This document shows, one piece after another, positions 31,608 through 42,067 of a DNA stretch of 64,000 nt. The translations under genes were made by a program, and so were the position numbers. How positions within the stretch are numbered: position 1 is the stretch's first letter; each line of letters begins with the position of its first letter. A model generated the notes under the pieces. That model had not been told where the DNA came from, ran no database searches, and worked only from the letters and a program-made list of their open reading frames with translations. Source of the DNA: Phormidium tenue FACHB-1050. Its GTDB lineage: Bacteria; Cyanobacteriota; Cyanobacteriia; Pseudanabaenales; Pseudanabaenaceae. Location: the NCBI RefSeq assembly GCF_014696925.1, contig NZ_JACJQY010000020.1, positions 1 to 64,000 on the forward strand. Direction: 5' to 3'.

Positions 31608-34326
31608 AGCGTGAATTTCCTATAATAAACTCTGCCAATTCTTCAAATTGAAACTGACCAGCAAATTTTTCTAGTAATTTCACGATATCTGATTCTTGAT
31701 TAGGAATTTCCTTAATTAATTGATTAACAAGGTTGCTATCTCCCTCTAGAGCCACTTCACATATTTTTGAACGCCATTCATCAGGCATGACAGACAAATC
31801 TAAGTTAATCTTAGAATCACTGAGTTCACTTGTTTGGTGATCAGCAGAATCTTCGTAAATATATTGCACACCTAAATATTGGTTTAGTGCTGCAAAAATC
31901 GTTTGCTCTTTAAAAGGTTTTCGCACAAAATCGTCACAACCCACTGCCAAAATGACTGCTTTTTCTTGGTCTAGGACACTGGCAGTTAGGGCTATGACTA
32001 CGGTAGCACTACCTTGGGGAGTGGATTTAATATATTTAGTTGCCTCATAACCATCCATTACGGGCATTCGCATATCCATCCAAATTAAATGTGGTTGCCA
32101 CTCTTGCCAAATAGCGATCGCTTCCTTACCATTACTTGCTTCTTTCACATCAAAACCTAACGGAGAAAGCAACCTAACTAATAACTGACGATTAATCGGT
32201 TTATCATCTACTGCTAAGATCTTATAAGATGGTTGGTTGGGAGCAAGCGCTATTACCTGACGGTTATCAAAAGATGTTGTAAGGATCTCTTTACCCAGTT
32301 GTACCTGAATTGAGAAGTTAAAAGTAGTTCCCTTACCTAGTTCACTAGTAACGCTGATATCCCCTCCCATTAACTGAACAAATTGGCGACTAATCGATAA
32401 GCCTAATCCAGTACCTTCTTGAGATTCCCGACCTGATTCAGTTTGGCTAAAAGCTTCAAATAGTTTTTCTAATTCCTGAGATGCGATTCCAACCCCCGTA
32501 TCGCTAATTTGAAAATTTAAAGTATAGGTTTGGTCTGCAAAGTTTTCTTCAGAATCAATCTGCAAAACTACTTCACCTTCTTGTGTAAACTTAATTGCAT
32601 TCCCCAACAGATTTAGTAAAACCTGACGTAGCTTCACCCCGTCAGTATGAATGTACTGAGGTAAGTTCTTCCCCCTATCTACAATCAATTCTAATCCAGC
32701 TTTCACTGCTTGTACTTGAAGCATATCTTCCAACTCATCAAGCAATTGATAGATGTCAATATCTTTTGGGTTGATAGTAGTTTTGCCTGCTTCAATTTTG
32801 GAACAATCTAGAACATTATTAATCAAGTTCAATAAATATTCACCACTCCGTTGGATAATAGCTGCATTTTCATATTGTTCATGGGATAAATTTTTAGAAC
32901 GAAGCATCACTTGCGAGAATCCAATAATGGCATTAAGCGGTGATCTTAGTTCATGGCTCATATTCGCAATAAACATACTTTTAGCTTTATTAGCGACTTC
33001 GGCTTTGTCCTTAGCAACCGCTAATTCAGAGGTACGTTCTTGTACTCGCTTTTCTAAGGTTTCAAAGGAAGTTTGTAATTGAACAGCCATTTGATTAAAC
33101 GAACTTGCCAGAGTTTCTAACTCAGCACATCCATTTACCTCGACAAATTGATCCATTTCGCCATTAGCGATCGCTTTAGCTGAATTATTGAGATCTTGAA
33201 CAAATCGAGAAATGAGTTGAGCAATACAAAAACTGAGGGTAAGCGCTAAAATCAAAGCAAATATAGAAATGAGAATTGTATCGCGTGTATTTATATGAAT
33301 CTGTTCCATAAAATCAGATTCAGGTATTGTTACTGCTACTAACCAGTTAAGTCCATATTCATCTTTGATTGGAGATACTGCAAGAAAGTATCGTTCGCCA
33401 TTTATTTGAAAATCGAGTTGGGTTGGTTGCTGAATAGTTGATAAGTTACTAATTTTAGATTGCATTGATTGCATACTTTGAGCAATTATAGGATTGGTGC
33501 TATCTATTGCCATAAGTTGCCTTACATCTTCCTTCCCATTAGCTGCATAGCTTATTTTATTAACAGTTGATTGGTTCGCGATTGAAGTTGCCACTAGCTT
33601 ACCTGAAGGCTCGATGATAAACACTACACCAGACTTACCAATCTGTAGTGTTTGCAGAAATTGACGAATTGGCTCCAAGCCAATCTGGTAAATTAATAGC
33701 CCTATAAAATTTTTTTCATTATCATATTTAGGAATATTGAAGCTAAGTTGTAATCCAGTATTATCAGGGTTAATATTTAAATCACTCCATACCGACTGAT
33801 TATTTTTGCTGTTTTTGAGAGCCTCTTTAAACTGTGGATTCTCCCGAAAATCTTGTTTATCAAAAGCTAAATCTAAATCATTAGCATCTGGATTATTTGG
33901 TTCACTTACTGGAGAGTTTTCAGCTCGTGGTTTGTCTGTTCGTCTAATCTGAAGATATTCCCCCTTGGCATTAGTCAGCGCAATAGCACTAATAGTTTTA
34001 AAACGACTTGCTAATCTCCATAGATAGCCCTTTGCACTATCAAGATTATTTAAGTCAATCATCCCTAACTGAATAACATCTGTATTAGTTTGGGTCACTA
34101 AACGTGGAACTTCTAGATAGTTTTGAACCTGCTCCTTAACCCTAGAACTTATTTCTTGCTGAAGTTGTCCTGAAATTTTGTTTACAGCCATTTGCCCGTT
34201 GCGAAAAGACAGATAGCTAACTGTTCCTATTGCCGCACTTAACAAGATTGCAAAGGGGACAACTAAGAACAGTTTCATCGAAATGAAGGGATGCTTTGCG
34301 CGTTTAATAGGGCGATCGACAACCAT
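31591..34326 (-). CDS. Hybrid sensor histidine kinase (Cache-HAMP-HisKA-HATPase-REC)
   Basis: 911 residues. First membrane helix at about 17-40, extracellular double-Cache-type sensor about 45-345, second helix about 350-372, HAMP about 373-425, coiled coil, then HisKA with H458 in [21 protein letters not shown]. The ATPase has [10 protein letters not shown] (N box), DTGVGIA (G1) and [13 protein letters not shown] (G2). A receiver domain follows (about 700-820) with D751 in [15 protein letters not shown] and KPF. The C-terminal 90 residues are helical and could be a degenerate phosphotransfer region but lack a clear active histidine. Couples an outside signal to the cyclic di-GMP regulator that overlaps its 3' end. 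Confidence 0.93.
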   Translation of the reverse strand: MVVDRPIKRAKHPFISMKLFLVVPFAILLSAAIGTVSYLSFRNGQMAVNKISGQLQQEISSRVKEQVQNYLEVPRLVTQTNTDVIQLGMIDLNNLDSAKGYLWRLASRFKTISAIALTNAKGEYLQIRRTDKPRAENSPVSEPNNPDANDLDLAFDKQDFRENPQFKEALKNSKNNQSVWSDLNINPDNTGLQLSFNIPKYDNEKNFIGLLIYQIGLEPIRQFLQTLQIGKSGVVFIIEPSGKLVATSIANQSTVNKISYAANGKEDVRQLMAIDSTNPIIAQSMQSMQSKISNLSTIQQPTQLDFQINGERYFLAVSPIKDEYGLNWLVAVTIPESDFMEQIHINTRDTILISIFALILALTLSFCIAQLISRFVQDLNNSAKAIANGEMDQFVEVNGCAELETLASSFNQMAVQLQTSFETLEKRVQERTSELAVAKDKAEVANKAKSMFIANMSHELRSPLNAIIGFSQVMLRSKNLSHEQYENAAIIQRSGEYLLNLINNVLDCSKIEAGKTTINPKDIDIYQLLDELEDMLQVQAVKAGLELIVDRGKNLPQYIHTDGVKLRQVLLNLLGNAIKFTQEGEVVLQIDSEENFADQTYTLNFQISDTGVGIASQELEKLFEAFSQTESGRESQEGTGLGLSISRQFVQLMGGDISVTSELGKGTTFNFSIQVQLGKEILTTSFDNRQVIALAPNQPSYKILAVDDKPINRQLLVRLLSPLGFDVKEASNGKEAIAIWQEWQPHLIWMDMRMPVMDGYEATKYIKSTPQGSATVVIALTASVLDQEKAVILAVGCDDFVRKPFKEQTIFAALNQYLGVQYIYEDSADHQTSELSDSKINLDLSVMPDEWRSKICEVALEGDSNLVNQLIKEIPNQESDIVKLLEKFAGQFQFEELAEFIIGNSRYVPTT

Positions 34327-34376
34327 AAATTGTTGAATTGTTCAATAGATTAATTCTAGACTAAAAATCTTGAATG

Positions 34377-34492
34377 TATAGCTATAGCCACCTGTATGAG
34401 GACAAATCAAAACCCAAATAGTGTGAGGCGGCGCTTCGCGCCGCCTCACACTATTTGGGTTTTATGTCCTAACAAGAATGGCGACAGCTATA
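34377..34492. repeat. Family A palindromic element (copy A6)
   Basis: TATAGCTATAGCCACCTGTATGAGGACAAA ... AGTGTGAGGCGGCGC-TTC-complement ... TAACAAGAATGGCGACAGCTATA. A canonical copy. Confidence 0.88.
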
Positions 34493-34536
34493 CCTGCTCA
34501 TCTATGCAAATAAGCACATCAAACTAATCAAACTAT

Positions 34537-34932
34537 ATGTCTCTATTACCTAATCCAGACTTAACTACCAATATATCTGGTGGCTGCCACTGTGGAGCAG
34601 TACGCTTTCGAGTGCATGTGAGAAAATATGAAGCGATCGCCTGCAATTGCTCAATGTGTGAAAAGAAGGGGATTTTGCATTTGATCATTCCTCCTGAAGA
34701 TTTTGAGATCTTACAAGGTGAAGAAAATCTCACCACTTACACTTTTAATACAGGAATTGCCAAGCATTTTTTCTGCAAAACCTGTGGGATTCATCCCTTT
34801 TACCGTCCGCGATCGCATCCTCATGATTACGATGTAAATGTGCGCTGTCTAGATGATGACGCAATGATGCGATTTACGGTTGTGCCTTTTGATGGCAAAC
34901 ATTGGGAAGATAATATTCAGCAAATCACCTAA
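34537..34932 (+). CDS. GFA family protein (glutathione-dependent formaldehyde-activating enzyme-like)
   Basis: 131 residues with the GFA zinc-binding cysteines: GGCHCGAVRF, CNCSMCEKKG, and FFCKTCGIHPFYRPRS. TYTFNTGIAKHFFC between them is also typical. Members bind zinc and possibly S-hydroxymethylglutathione; many have no proven enzyme activity. ATG 34537. Convergent with the SufA-type gene and sharing its terminator. Confidence 0.88.
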   Translation: MSLLPNPDLTTNISGGCHCGAVRFRVHVRKYEAIACNCSMCEKKGILHLIIPPEDFEILQGEENLTTYTFNTGIAKHFFCKTCGIHPFYRPRSHPHDYDVNVRCLDDDAMMRFTVVPFDGKHWEDNIQQIT

Positions 34933-34972
34933 TAAAAAAGAAGCCTCGCAATGCGAGGCTTCTTTTTTATTA
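34930..34972. terminator. Bidirectional terminator
   Basis: TAATAAAAAAGAAGCCTCGC-A-complement with A/T runs on both sides, between two convergent genes. Confidence 0.9.
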
Positions 34973-35323
34973 GCTACAAGCTACGGGTGCGCCCAGTTCT
35001 TTGGGGGTAGCAAAAGAAGTTCCGCAACTACAAGATTTACTAGCATTAGGATTGCGGAAACGGAAACCACCACCTAATAAATCTTCGGTATAGTCGAGTT
35101 CTAAACCCTGCAACTGAGGCAAGTTACTGTTGTTGATCACAATTTTTACGCCGTTATATTCGTATTGATTGTCATCAGCTTCGAGTTGGTCAACAAAGTC
35201 CATCAAATAGGACAAACCAGAACAGCCACCTTGTTTAATGCCTAAACGCAAAGGTGCAGAAGTGGCTCGTTGGGTTTGCAGATTTCTTACGCGAGCGATC
35301 GCTGCGTCGGTCAATGTAATCAT
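34970..35323 (-). CDS. A-type iron-sulfur carrier (IscA/SufA family)
   Basis: 117 residues. ITLTDAAIARVRNLQ, LRLGIKQGGCSGLSYLMDFVDQ, VVIN-like strand (VKIVINNSNLPQLQGLELDYTEDLLGGGFRFRNPNA) and the CSCGTSF motif. The three ligands Cys (GGCSG), Cys and Cys (CSCG) are present. Carries Fe-S clusters or iron to apoproteins. The C-terminal ATPKELGAPVACS tail is a little longer than average. ATG 35323. Cysteine desulfurase lies elsewhere in the window (1.6 kb), so it is not in a suf operon here. Confidence 0.92.
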   Translation of the reverse strand: MITLTDAAIARVRNLQTQRATSAPLRLGIKQGGCSGLSYLMDFVDQLEADDNQYEYNGVKIVINNSNLPQLQGLELDYTEDLLGGGFRFRNPNASKSCSCGTSFATPKELGAPVACS

Positions 35324-35626
35324 GTGAAATTTTCCTGTTTATGAATCTTGCTAAGAGCAATATTAGTCTTCTAGTAACACAAGCGCAATACTAGCTAGAG
35401 ATACATTGGTGTAACCAGCTACTTTGGCGGCTTTATAAAATGGTTTGGTAAGGAAGCATTTATGTACACCCAATAGGCGAACCCCTTGATCTAGAAGTAG
35501 CCCAGTTTTGAAATGAAAATTGCGGTGTAGTTTTACAGCCTTCGCAAGGTTGGATTTTGTTTTACAGCAAACCATGATTTTTTTCAATAATTCAACAACT
35601 TACTCTATGTTATCGCAACCATGAAT

Positions 35627-35669
35627 GAGTTGTGAGGTTACGCCCCTCTGGGGCGTAACCTCACAACTT
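35627..35669. repeat. Family I hairpin (copy I3, core only)
   Basis: GAGTTGTGAGGTTACGCCCC-TCTG-complement; corresponds to the inner hairpin of I1 and I2 without the outer TATAGC ends. Confidence 0.55.
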
Positions 35670-35763
35670 GTTTTCTTCTTACAAATAACGCTAGTTCAGG
35701 TAAAAATAGGATAGGCAGTGCTAGGTGCTGTCTATACCTATTTACCAATATTTGCTAAGTTTT

Positions 35764-36939
35764 ATGCAATTTGCCGATCGCCTTCAGCCGCTACAGTCTA
35801 ATGTGTTTGCCGATATGGACATTGCCAAAAGTCAGGTCAAAGCATCTGGAATGGCAATAATTGACCTATCGCTTGGTTCATCTGATTTGCCAACTGATGC
35901 ATTTATTCTAGAAGCGATCGCCGCCGCATTAACTGATCCCACTACTCACGGCTATTCACTATTTGGTAGCACTCTGGACTTCCGCCAAACAGTAGCAGTA
36001 TGGATGCAAAAAAAATTTGGAGTAACGGTTGATCCTGAGACAGAAGTATTACCTCTTATTGGGTCACAGGAGGGAACAGCCCATTTACCACTTGCTTTAC
36101 TTAATCCCAATGATTTTGCGCTCTTACAAGACCCTGGTTATCCATCGCACTATGGCGGTATTCATTTAGCTGGTGGTCAAGTTTATGGTATGCCCCTATT
36201 AGCTGAAAATGACTTTTTACCAGTCTTTGCGGATATTCCTGAGACAGTGTTGGCACAGTCAAAACTGATGGTGTTGAGCTATCCCCACAATCCCACTGCG
36301 GCCACCGCAACTTTAGAGTTTTTCCAGTCTGCTGTCAGCTTTTGTCAAAAACATAATCTTGCTTTAGTTCACGATTTTCCCTATGTCGATTTAGTATTTG
36401 ACGGATCGACTCCACCTTCGATGCTGCAAGCCGATCGCGCTCTGAATGTCAGCATCGAATTTTTTACTATGTCCAAGTCCTACAACATGGGTGGTTTTCG
36501 AGTTGGGTTTGCAGTTGGCAATCGTGAACTGATTAAAGCGTTGCGCCAAATTAAAGCCGTCGTCGATTTCAATCAATATCAGGGCATCATGCGTGGTGCA
36601 ATCAAAGCTCTTAATAGCGATCGCGCACCCATTGAACATGTAGTCGATACATTTCAAGAGCGGCGAGATGTGATGCTCGAATCTCTTAAAGCGATCGGCT
36701 GGGAAATCCCTAATCCCAACGCTACGATGTATCTCTGGGCAAAACTACCTGACCGATACGCCCATAATTCAGTTGGATTTTGTCTAAACTTAATTAAATC
36801 TACTGGAGTCGCATTAGCCCCTGGCTCAGGATTTGGCAAACATGGCGAAGGCTATGTCAGGTTTGCGCTGGTACATCCACCCGAAGTTTTACGAGAAGCA
36901 GCTACAAAAATTGGGACTTTTCTGCAAAAAACAAATTAA
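35764..36939 (+). CDS. PLP-dependent aminotransferase (class I/II, LL-DAP aminotransferase-like)
   Basis: 391 residues from ATG 35764 (MQFADRLQPLQSNVFADMD); the GTG at 35725 is an unneeded extension. Features: AIIDLSLGSSDLPT, HGYSLFGSTLDFRQTVAVWM, GSQEGTAHLPLALLNP, DPGYPSHYGG, YPHNPTAA, HDFPYVDL, the PLP lysine in SKSYNMGGFRVGF and VALAPGSGFGKHGEGYVRFALV. The fold and motif order match LL-diaminopimelate aminotransferase and related enzymes; substrate is not determined here. Single gene with its own hairpin. Confidence 0.88.
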   Translation: MQFADRLQPLQSNVFADMDIAKSQVKASGMAIIDLSLGSSDLPTDAFILEAIAAALTDPTTHGYSLFGSTLDFRQTVAVWMQKKFGVTVDPETEVLPLIGSQEGTAHLPLALLNPNDFALLQDPGYPSHYGGIHLAGGQVYGMPLLAENDFLPVFADIPETVLAQSKLMVLSYPHNPTAATATLEFFQSAVSFCQKHNLALVHDFPYVDLVFDGSTPPSMLQADRALNVSIEFFTMSKSYNMGGFRVGFAVGNRELIKALRQIKAVVDFNQYQGIMRGAIKALNSDRAPIEHVVDTFQERRDVMLESLKAIGWEIPNPNATMYLWAKLPDRYAHNSVGFCLNLIKSTGVALAPGSGFGKHGEGYVRFALVHPPEVLREAATKIGTFLQKTN

Positions 36940-36984
36940 GGTTCTTCGCATCAACGATGTGAAGAACCTTAATTTGTTTTTTGC
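36924..36984 (+). terminator. Aminotransferase terminator
   Basis: Palindrome GCAAAAAACAAATTAAGGTTC ... complement around ATCAACGAT; the 5' arm lies within the last codons of the gene. Confidence 0.75.
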
Positions 36985-37282
36985 AATGAGAACTGTCTAC
37001 ATAAAGTGAAGTATCAATCCTACTTTTGTAGACTTTGTTTGTTAAGATTAGCTTAAACTTTGTATGCAATGAAATAATTGGAGCTTACAAGAGTCTAGAA
37101 TAAAACGCTTATTGCTATTGATTTAAGATTTGCTGATGAAAATCGTTATTTGTTAAAATCACATTAACGTTATTGATAAGCTATGGTTTGAAATAACGTT
37201 AAATTTATCTAACTAAATTGCGATCTAATTTTTAGAAAGCGCCTAGCGGTGCAAGCCCGAACATAATGCTGAGGATTGATTC
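36985..37282 (+). promoter_or_regulatory. Leader and candidate operator of the giant acidic protein gene
   Basis: AT-rich, without repeats of families A-K. An 11-bp perfect inverted repeat TTAACGTTATT (37164-37174) / AATAACGTTAA (37192-37202) is centred about 95 bases before the start and could bind a dimeric regulator. A short hairpin GTCTACA...TGTAGAC is at about 36994-37032. The start ATG follows GAGGATTGATTC. Confidence 0.4.
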
Positions 37283-40200
37283 ATGGCTTCCAATAAAAAT
37301 ATTCCCCAAAAAGATCAAGGCGCTAACCAACCAGATAAGAAAGCTGATGCTGCTGATGTCGATTGGATGATTATATCTGATATTAGTACGCGAATTGGCG
37401 GATCTTCAGACATCAAATCAGGATCAAATAAATCTATAGCAAGTTCACCTTCTCAAGTATCTAGTAACCAAGCTACTGACAATGATCTTGAAGATTTAGA
37501 ATGGTTACGCTCAATTGGTTTAGATGAACCAATTGAGCGTCCTACATCTTCAAGAAATACATCAAATAGTCAGGGCAGTAATACTGCTAACAACAGCGAA
37601 GTTGGGGATATTGATTGGCTGATTGTGTCTGACCTCAAGACAAGGATAGATGAATCAGACAATGCAAAATCTACTCCTTCATATCAAGATATTGGTCAAT
37701 CTCAGACAACTCTTCAACCAATACCAGATAATTTCAGTCTAGATGAAGATCTAGGCTTAGGCGAATTGGATTTCTTAGATAATTCTGATTTTACCGATCT
37801 AGACTCCTTAGGCTTTGACACTTCAAATTCACTAAGTATTGATGAGTTACAAAGCGAGATAGATAATACCGAAAGTAAAATACAAGGACTAGCCGAACTG
37901 CTAGATAACAATGATGACTCAAGTTTTGATTTAAGTAACAGTGATAATGATTGGGATAGTATTTCAGGGATATTAGAAAACAATTTTAATCAACCATCTA
38001 GCGAACTTAGTCTAGATATTGCCAGTGAATCTCCGGAAATATCAGCTCAAATTCCAGATATCTTTGGAAATACTGAGGAGGAATTTAAAAGTTTAGATCT
38101 AGTTTCTGAACAATTTGCTGAGATTAATTATTCAGATGACTTAGACAACCTAGATAGCTTATTAGGTAGTGATTTAGATTCGTCTGAAGAAATACAATCT
38201 GAAGAAATACAAATTGATCAGATTGTCGATGATTTTGAAATTCAGAACGCATTACAAAATCCACAAGATCAGGATCTATCTTTTGATGAATTTGAAGCTG
38301 TCAATTTGGAAGCAGATGTTAATCTCACAGTTGACACCTCATTAGATGATGAATTTTTAGATGATGATTTTGCAATATCTCATCCTCAAGAACCATTTAA
38401 TCCAAACATGGCTGAAGATGAGATTTGGTCGAGCAATTCGGTAAATCTTGAGTCTTCCAATCTTGAAGAATCAGTTGAGAATGCATTCACCAATGATTGG
38501 GGTGAGGCTAGCGAAAATGCGATCGATGATGCTGTATGGGATAGTCCTTCTGGCATAGATAGCGATTTGATAGCATCTACTACATCTATCGAGAATGCCT
38601 TTGGCATATCTGATGACTGGGCAAGTGGCTCACAGGTAGACCTACCTGCAACAGAAGAATATGTTGATTTTGAGTTACCTAATCTAGAGTCTTCTGAATT
38701 AGAAAATCATGTTAGCTTTGAAACAACTAATCTAGATTCTAGTATAGAAGGTGTTGATCCATCGTCCTTTGCTCCCGAGTTAGCCTTTCAATCTGCAACA
38801 CCTTTTACCCAGAATTTTGAGCAGTCCAATAATGAAACTGAAGATGGAAATAATAATGAGAATTGGGATATAGAACCTGATTCTGAAAATGTAGATGCTA
38901 TTAGCATTAGTACTGATGTAAATTGGGAAGCCTCGTTGGAAGATGAAATCAATATCATCGATGCAGGCTTGCGTGATGAAGCGAATTGGGATGAGAATTT
39001 AGAGGCTGAAATTGGTGTTGGCAATGGCACTGACTGGGATGAGAATTTAGAAGCTGACATTGGTGTTGATAATGACACTGATTGGAGTGCAAGTCTAGAA
39101 GCTGAAATTAGTCGCGGTAATGATGCATGGAATGAGGAGCTAGTTGAAACAGAAGATTATTTGTCTTCTGTAGATCAACCTTCGGAAATTTTTAACGATG
39201 ACTTGCTCGGTGCAGGTGATAGTGAATTTCCAGAGATGCCTCTCAATGAAGAATTTGATTTTAGTAGCAATCTTGATGACCCTGAGACTATTAATTCTGA
39301 GATTATACAAACATATGATGATTTGAATGACATCTCAGAAAATCTAGAGACTCCTGAACAAATTCCCGATCAGCAACAGTTTAATAATTTCAACGAAAAT
39401 AATTTCAATGAATTTGATGAGCTATCCCACGATGACATCTACTCAGCAAGTCTAACAAGCAATGAATTTGAGGATTCTGAAAACTATATCTCTTCATCAT
39501 CAGAATTGGATAGCCTTAGTGAATCTATGGTAGAACAAATTACTGATTCTGATTTTGCTAGTTATACTGATAGTCTTGCAGGAGAGGAGTTTGCTAACTC
39601 AGGTTTAGATGATAGTTTTGCTGATTATGTTGATAGCTTTGACAATGATTTTGAGAATAGTATAGATATAGTTCCACCAGTCACTGATAATTCAGAAAAA
39701 TCTAATTGGAATACATCTACTTCTCAATCACTTGTTCCAGATAATAACAATGCCGATGATAATTTAGAAAGTATGCTGGATGATAACTTCGATCTAGCCT
39801 CTTTTGATGAAGATAGTTTATCGGAGCTTCCTGTCTCTGACTTTAATCTTGGCAGTATTGCTACAACACTTACGCCAAGCCGTCCTGCATCTGACTTGTC
39901 TGTAGAAGAAGGTTCACTTTCTAAGGGTTTTAGTCTTAATCAGTCTACTAACAGTTCAGTAAATAAGTTGGAAGATAACTTAGTTGGAGCAAGTGACCCA
40001 TTTGAAGAAGCTTTGGTAAATGATTTACTCAATGATAACTATGGAGAAGTAAATTTTCAAGAAGAAGCTTTAGCCCATGATTTACTCAATGGCTTTGTAT
40101 CAGAATCAGAGGATTTTAATGATTTCGTTTCAGTAAAAGAGTCAGCCCCTATGGTATCTCCAAATTCAAACTTACCATCATCAAAGTTTGCCGTAAGTAC

Positions 40201-41977
40201 AAGCGATCATGACTTTTTAGATGATTTTGATCTAGATAGTCTTGACCCACTTGATGGCGATAGGTTTGTATCTGCACAAATATCGACGGGGCTGACACCA
40301 CCAACACCACCGATCGCTCCACTACCTCCAAGTCTTCCTCCTCTGACCAAGCAAGAACCAACTTCTCCCTCTGTCAGTAACCCACCTCCACCACCTTTTC
40401 TCCCCCCATTGCCACCAAAGCGCAATCCCACTCAGGGTAGTACGGCTCCAGTCCCACCACGTCCTAATGCTAGCTCTCAGCCACAGCCCCAGAATAGAAT
40501 GGGTCGAAGCAATGAAGATGATTTTGATCGATTTCACTCTCAATCAGATCAACATAGACAGCGTAAACCGATCACCTCGATTGATGAAGGTTGGTCAGAA
40601 TTACTAGATGCTGATACTGTGCTTTCTGGAGGAAGAGCATTAACAGGCTCTTCTTATAGTGATATAACAACGCCTCCAAGTGCAGGAACATCGGTTGGCA
40701 AAGTCCCACAAAATAGAGAACGGAAAGACCGCAACTCTTCTGGTATTCCTAAACGCAAAGAAACTGGATTACCTGATTTTAACGATCTTGGGTTGGAAAT
40801 TCATGATGACAATACAGATTGGTCAGGTTTACTAGATAGCGAGGATTTATCCGACAGTATCACTACGATCAGTCCTCAAAGTACACAACTACCTTCCAGA
40901 GTTAGAACTAATCCAGCAGGCTCTTTTCGATCTGATGTGACGGGCGCAAGTGAGACTAGAGAAATTCCACGCGATCGCCGTAAGCCAATGGCTAGTTTTG
41001 GTGATTCGACACAAGCTCGTATGGGCGCTACACCTGATCAAATTGATTTTAATCGGTTTACTGAAGATAACTACGATGCTTATGGTGGCTATGAACAGCC
41101 AGTAGCACCACCATCGCCAAACACCTCTAAGACCAAATTAACGATACCTACTGTCAGCTTGGAGGCACTATGGCAAAACTATCTCAAAATTCCTGTGATC
41201 GGATTAGGTGCGATCGGTGGAGCTTTCCTAATTTATAGTCTGCTCAATAGACCTGTGTTCGACTTAGGGTTACGGTGGGGGCTATTTAAGGATGCTAGTG
41301 GTAAAGATTTTACAAATGCCGATTTCAGAGGAGCCAAACTGGATAACGTTGACTTTAGCAAGTCCATCCTTACGGGTGCAAAAATGCAAGATGCGAGTCT
41401 TGTGGGCGCGAATTTTCAGGATGCAAACCTCGATGGAGTGAACTTTACTAATGCTAATTTGAGTCGAGCGAGATTAATTCAATCTAGTGTTATCTGGGCA
41501 GAATTTAACAAGGCTCAAATGAATCTCGTTGATTTCGCGGGAGCTGACCTGACACGCTCTAATTTTGTTGGAGCTAGAATGGAAGGTGCTAACTTAAAAG
41601 ATTCTAAAATAGGTGCTCAAGGAACAGAGAAGGCAACAAAATTTAGTGCAACAACTTTACTAGCATGGCAAATTGTCAATCAGCCTCGTGAGGGACGTAA
41701 CTTAGCTAACCAAGATCTGTCAGGCTTAAATTTGAGCTTTACGAGTCTTAAACGCGCTAATTTAACCAATGTGAAGCTGAACTTTACTGATATGACCAAT
41801 ACTGACCTGAGTGGTGCGAATTTAACAGGTAGTCAAATTAACGGGGCTAATTGGAGTGGAGCCAAGCTCAATGGGATGAACCTTACTCGTGTTACTTTTG
41901 ACAGGAACAAGCTGCCAAAAACAGATGAGGAAACAATTTGTCCTAATGGAGCGAAAGGTCCTTGTAAATTTCAATAA
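37283..41977 (+). CDS. Giant acidic membrane protein with C-terminal pentapeptide repeats
   Basis: 1564 residues. Residues 1 to about 1000 are very rich in Asp, Glu, Ser and Asn and probably disordered, with short recurring hydrophobic modules: DVDWMIISDISTRI (about 25) and DIDWLIVSDLKTRI (about 109); NWEASLEDEI, NWDENLEAEIGV, DWDENLEADIGV and DWSASLEAEI (about 545-610); WSELLDADT and WSGLLDSED later. A proline-rich segment follows (about 1000-1060). A single membrane helix (about 1299-1321, IPVIGLGAIGGAFLIYSLL) precedes pentapeptide repeats of the A(D/N)LxG type (about 1340-1550), e.g. ADFRGAKLDNVDF. I do not know its function; a scaffold or membrane-bound interaction hub is a guess. The gene has its own leader and terminator. 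Confidence 0.8.
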   Translation: MASNKNIPQKDQGANQPDKKADAADVDWMIISDISTRIGGSSDIKSGSNKSIASSPSQVSSNQATDNDLEDLEWLRSIGLDEPIERPTSSRNTSNSQGSNTANNSEVGDIDWLIVSDLKTRIDESDNAKSTPSYQDIGQSQTTLQPIPDNFSLDEDLGLGELDFLDNSDFTDLDSLGFDTSNSLSIDELQSEIDNTESKIQGLAELLDNNDDSSFDLSNSDNDWDSISGILENNFNQPSSELSLDIASESPEISAQIPDIFGNTEEEFKSLDLVSEQFAEINYSDDLDNLDSLLGSDLDSSEEIQSEEIQIDQIVDDFEIQNALQNPQDQDLSFDEFEAVNLEADVNLTVDTSLDDEFLDDDFAISHPQEPFNPNMAEDEIWSSNSVNLESSNLEESVENAFTNDWGEASENAIDDAVWDSPSGIDSDLIASTTSIENAFGISDDWASGSQVDLPATEEYVDFELPNLESSELENHVSFETTNLDSSIEGVDPSSFAPELAFQSATPFTQNFEQSNNETEDGNNNENWDIEPDSENVDAISISTDVNWEASLEDEINIIDAGLRDEANWDENLEAEIGVGNGTDWDENLEADIGVDNDTDWSASLEAEISRGNDAWNEELVETEDYLSSVDQPSEIFNDDLLGAGDSEFPEMPLNEEFDFSSNLDDPETINSEIIQTYDDLNDISENLETPEQIPDQQQFNNFNENNFNEFDELSHDDIYSASLTSNEFEDSENYISSSSELDSLSESMVEQITDSDFASYTDSLAGEEFANSGLDDSFADYVDSFDNDFENSIDIVPPVTDNSEKSNWNTSTSQSLVPDNNNADDNLESMLDDNFDLASFDEDSLSELPVSDFNLGSIATTLTPSRPASDLSVEEGSLSKGFSLNQSTNSSVNKLEDNLVGASDPFEEALVNDLLNDNYGEVNFQEEALAHDLLNGFVSESEDFNDFVSVKESAPMVSPNSNLPSSKFAVSTSDHDFLDDFDLDSLDPLDGDRFVSAQISTGLTPPTPPIAPLPPSLPPLTKQEPTSPSVSNPPPPPFLPPLPPKRNPTQGSTAPVPPRPNASSQPQPQNRMGRSNEDDFDRFHSQSDQHRQRKPITSIDEGWSELLDADTVLSGGRALTGSSYSDITTPPSAGTSVGKVPQNRERKDRNSSGIPKRKETGLPDFNDLGLEIHDDNTDWSGLLDSEDLSDSITTISPQSTQLPSRVRTNPAGSFRSDVTGASETREIPRDRRKPMASFGDSTQARMGATPDQIDFNRFTEDNYDAYGGYEQPVAPPSPNTSKTKLTIPTVSLEALWQNYLKIPVIGLGAIGGAFLIYSLLNRPVFDLGLRWGLFKDASGKDFTNADFRGAKLDNVDFSKSILTGAKMQDASLVGANFQDANLDGVNFTNANLSRARLIQSSVIWAEFNKAQMNLVDFAGADLTRSNFVGARMEGANLKDSKIGAQGTEKATKFSATTLLAWQIVNQPREGRNLANQDLSGLNLSFTSLKRANLTNVKLNFTDMTNTDLSGANLTGSQINGANWSGAKLNGMNLTRVTFDRNKLPKTDEETICPNGAKGPCKFQ

Positions 41978-41992
41978 GCCTTAAAAAACAAT

Positions 41993-42042
41993 AGAGAACT
42001 GATTTTTTGTGGCACAGTTTCGCCGTAAAAAATCGGTTCTCT
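41993..42042 (+). terminator. Family H hairpin, terminator of the giant gene
   Basis: AGAGAACTGATTTTTTGTGGC ... TAAAAAATCGGTTCTCT; related to 12371-12423. Confidence 0.65.
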
Positions 42043-42067
42043 TTTAAATTGTGGAACCCTAACTCCT

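Noticed and set aside
35363-35575. A 70-codon minus-strand frame (MVCCKTKSNLAKAV...) upstream of the SufA-type gene
   Set aside because: No ribosome-binding site, no recognised motif, and composition is not convincing; may be chance or a degraded gene. Not strong enough to list.
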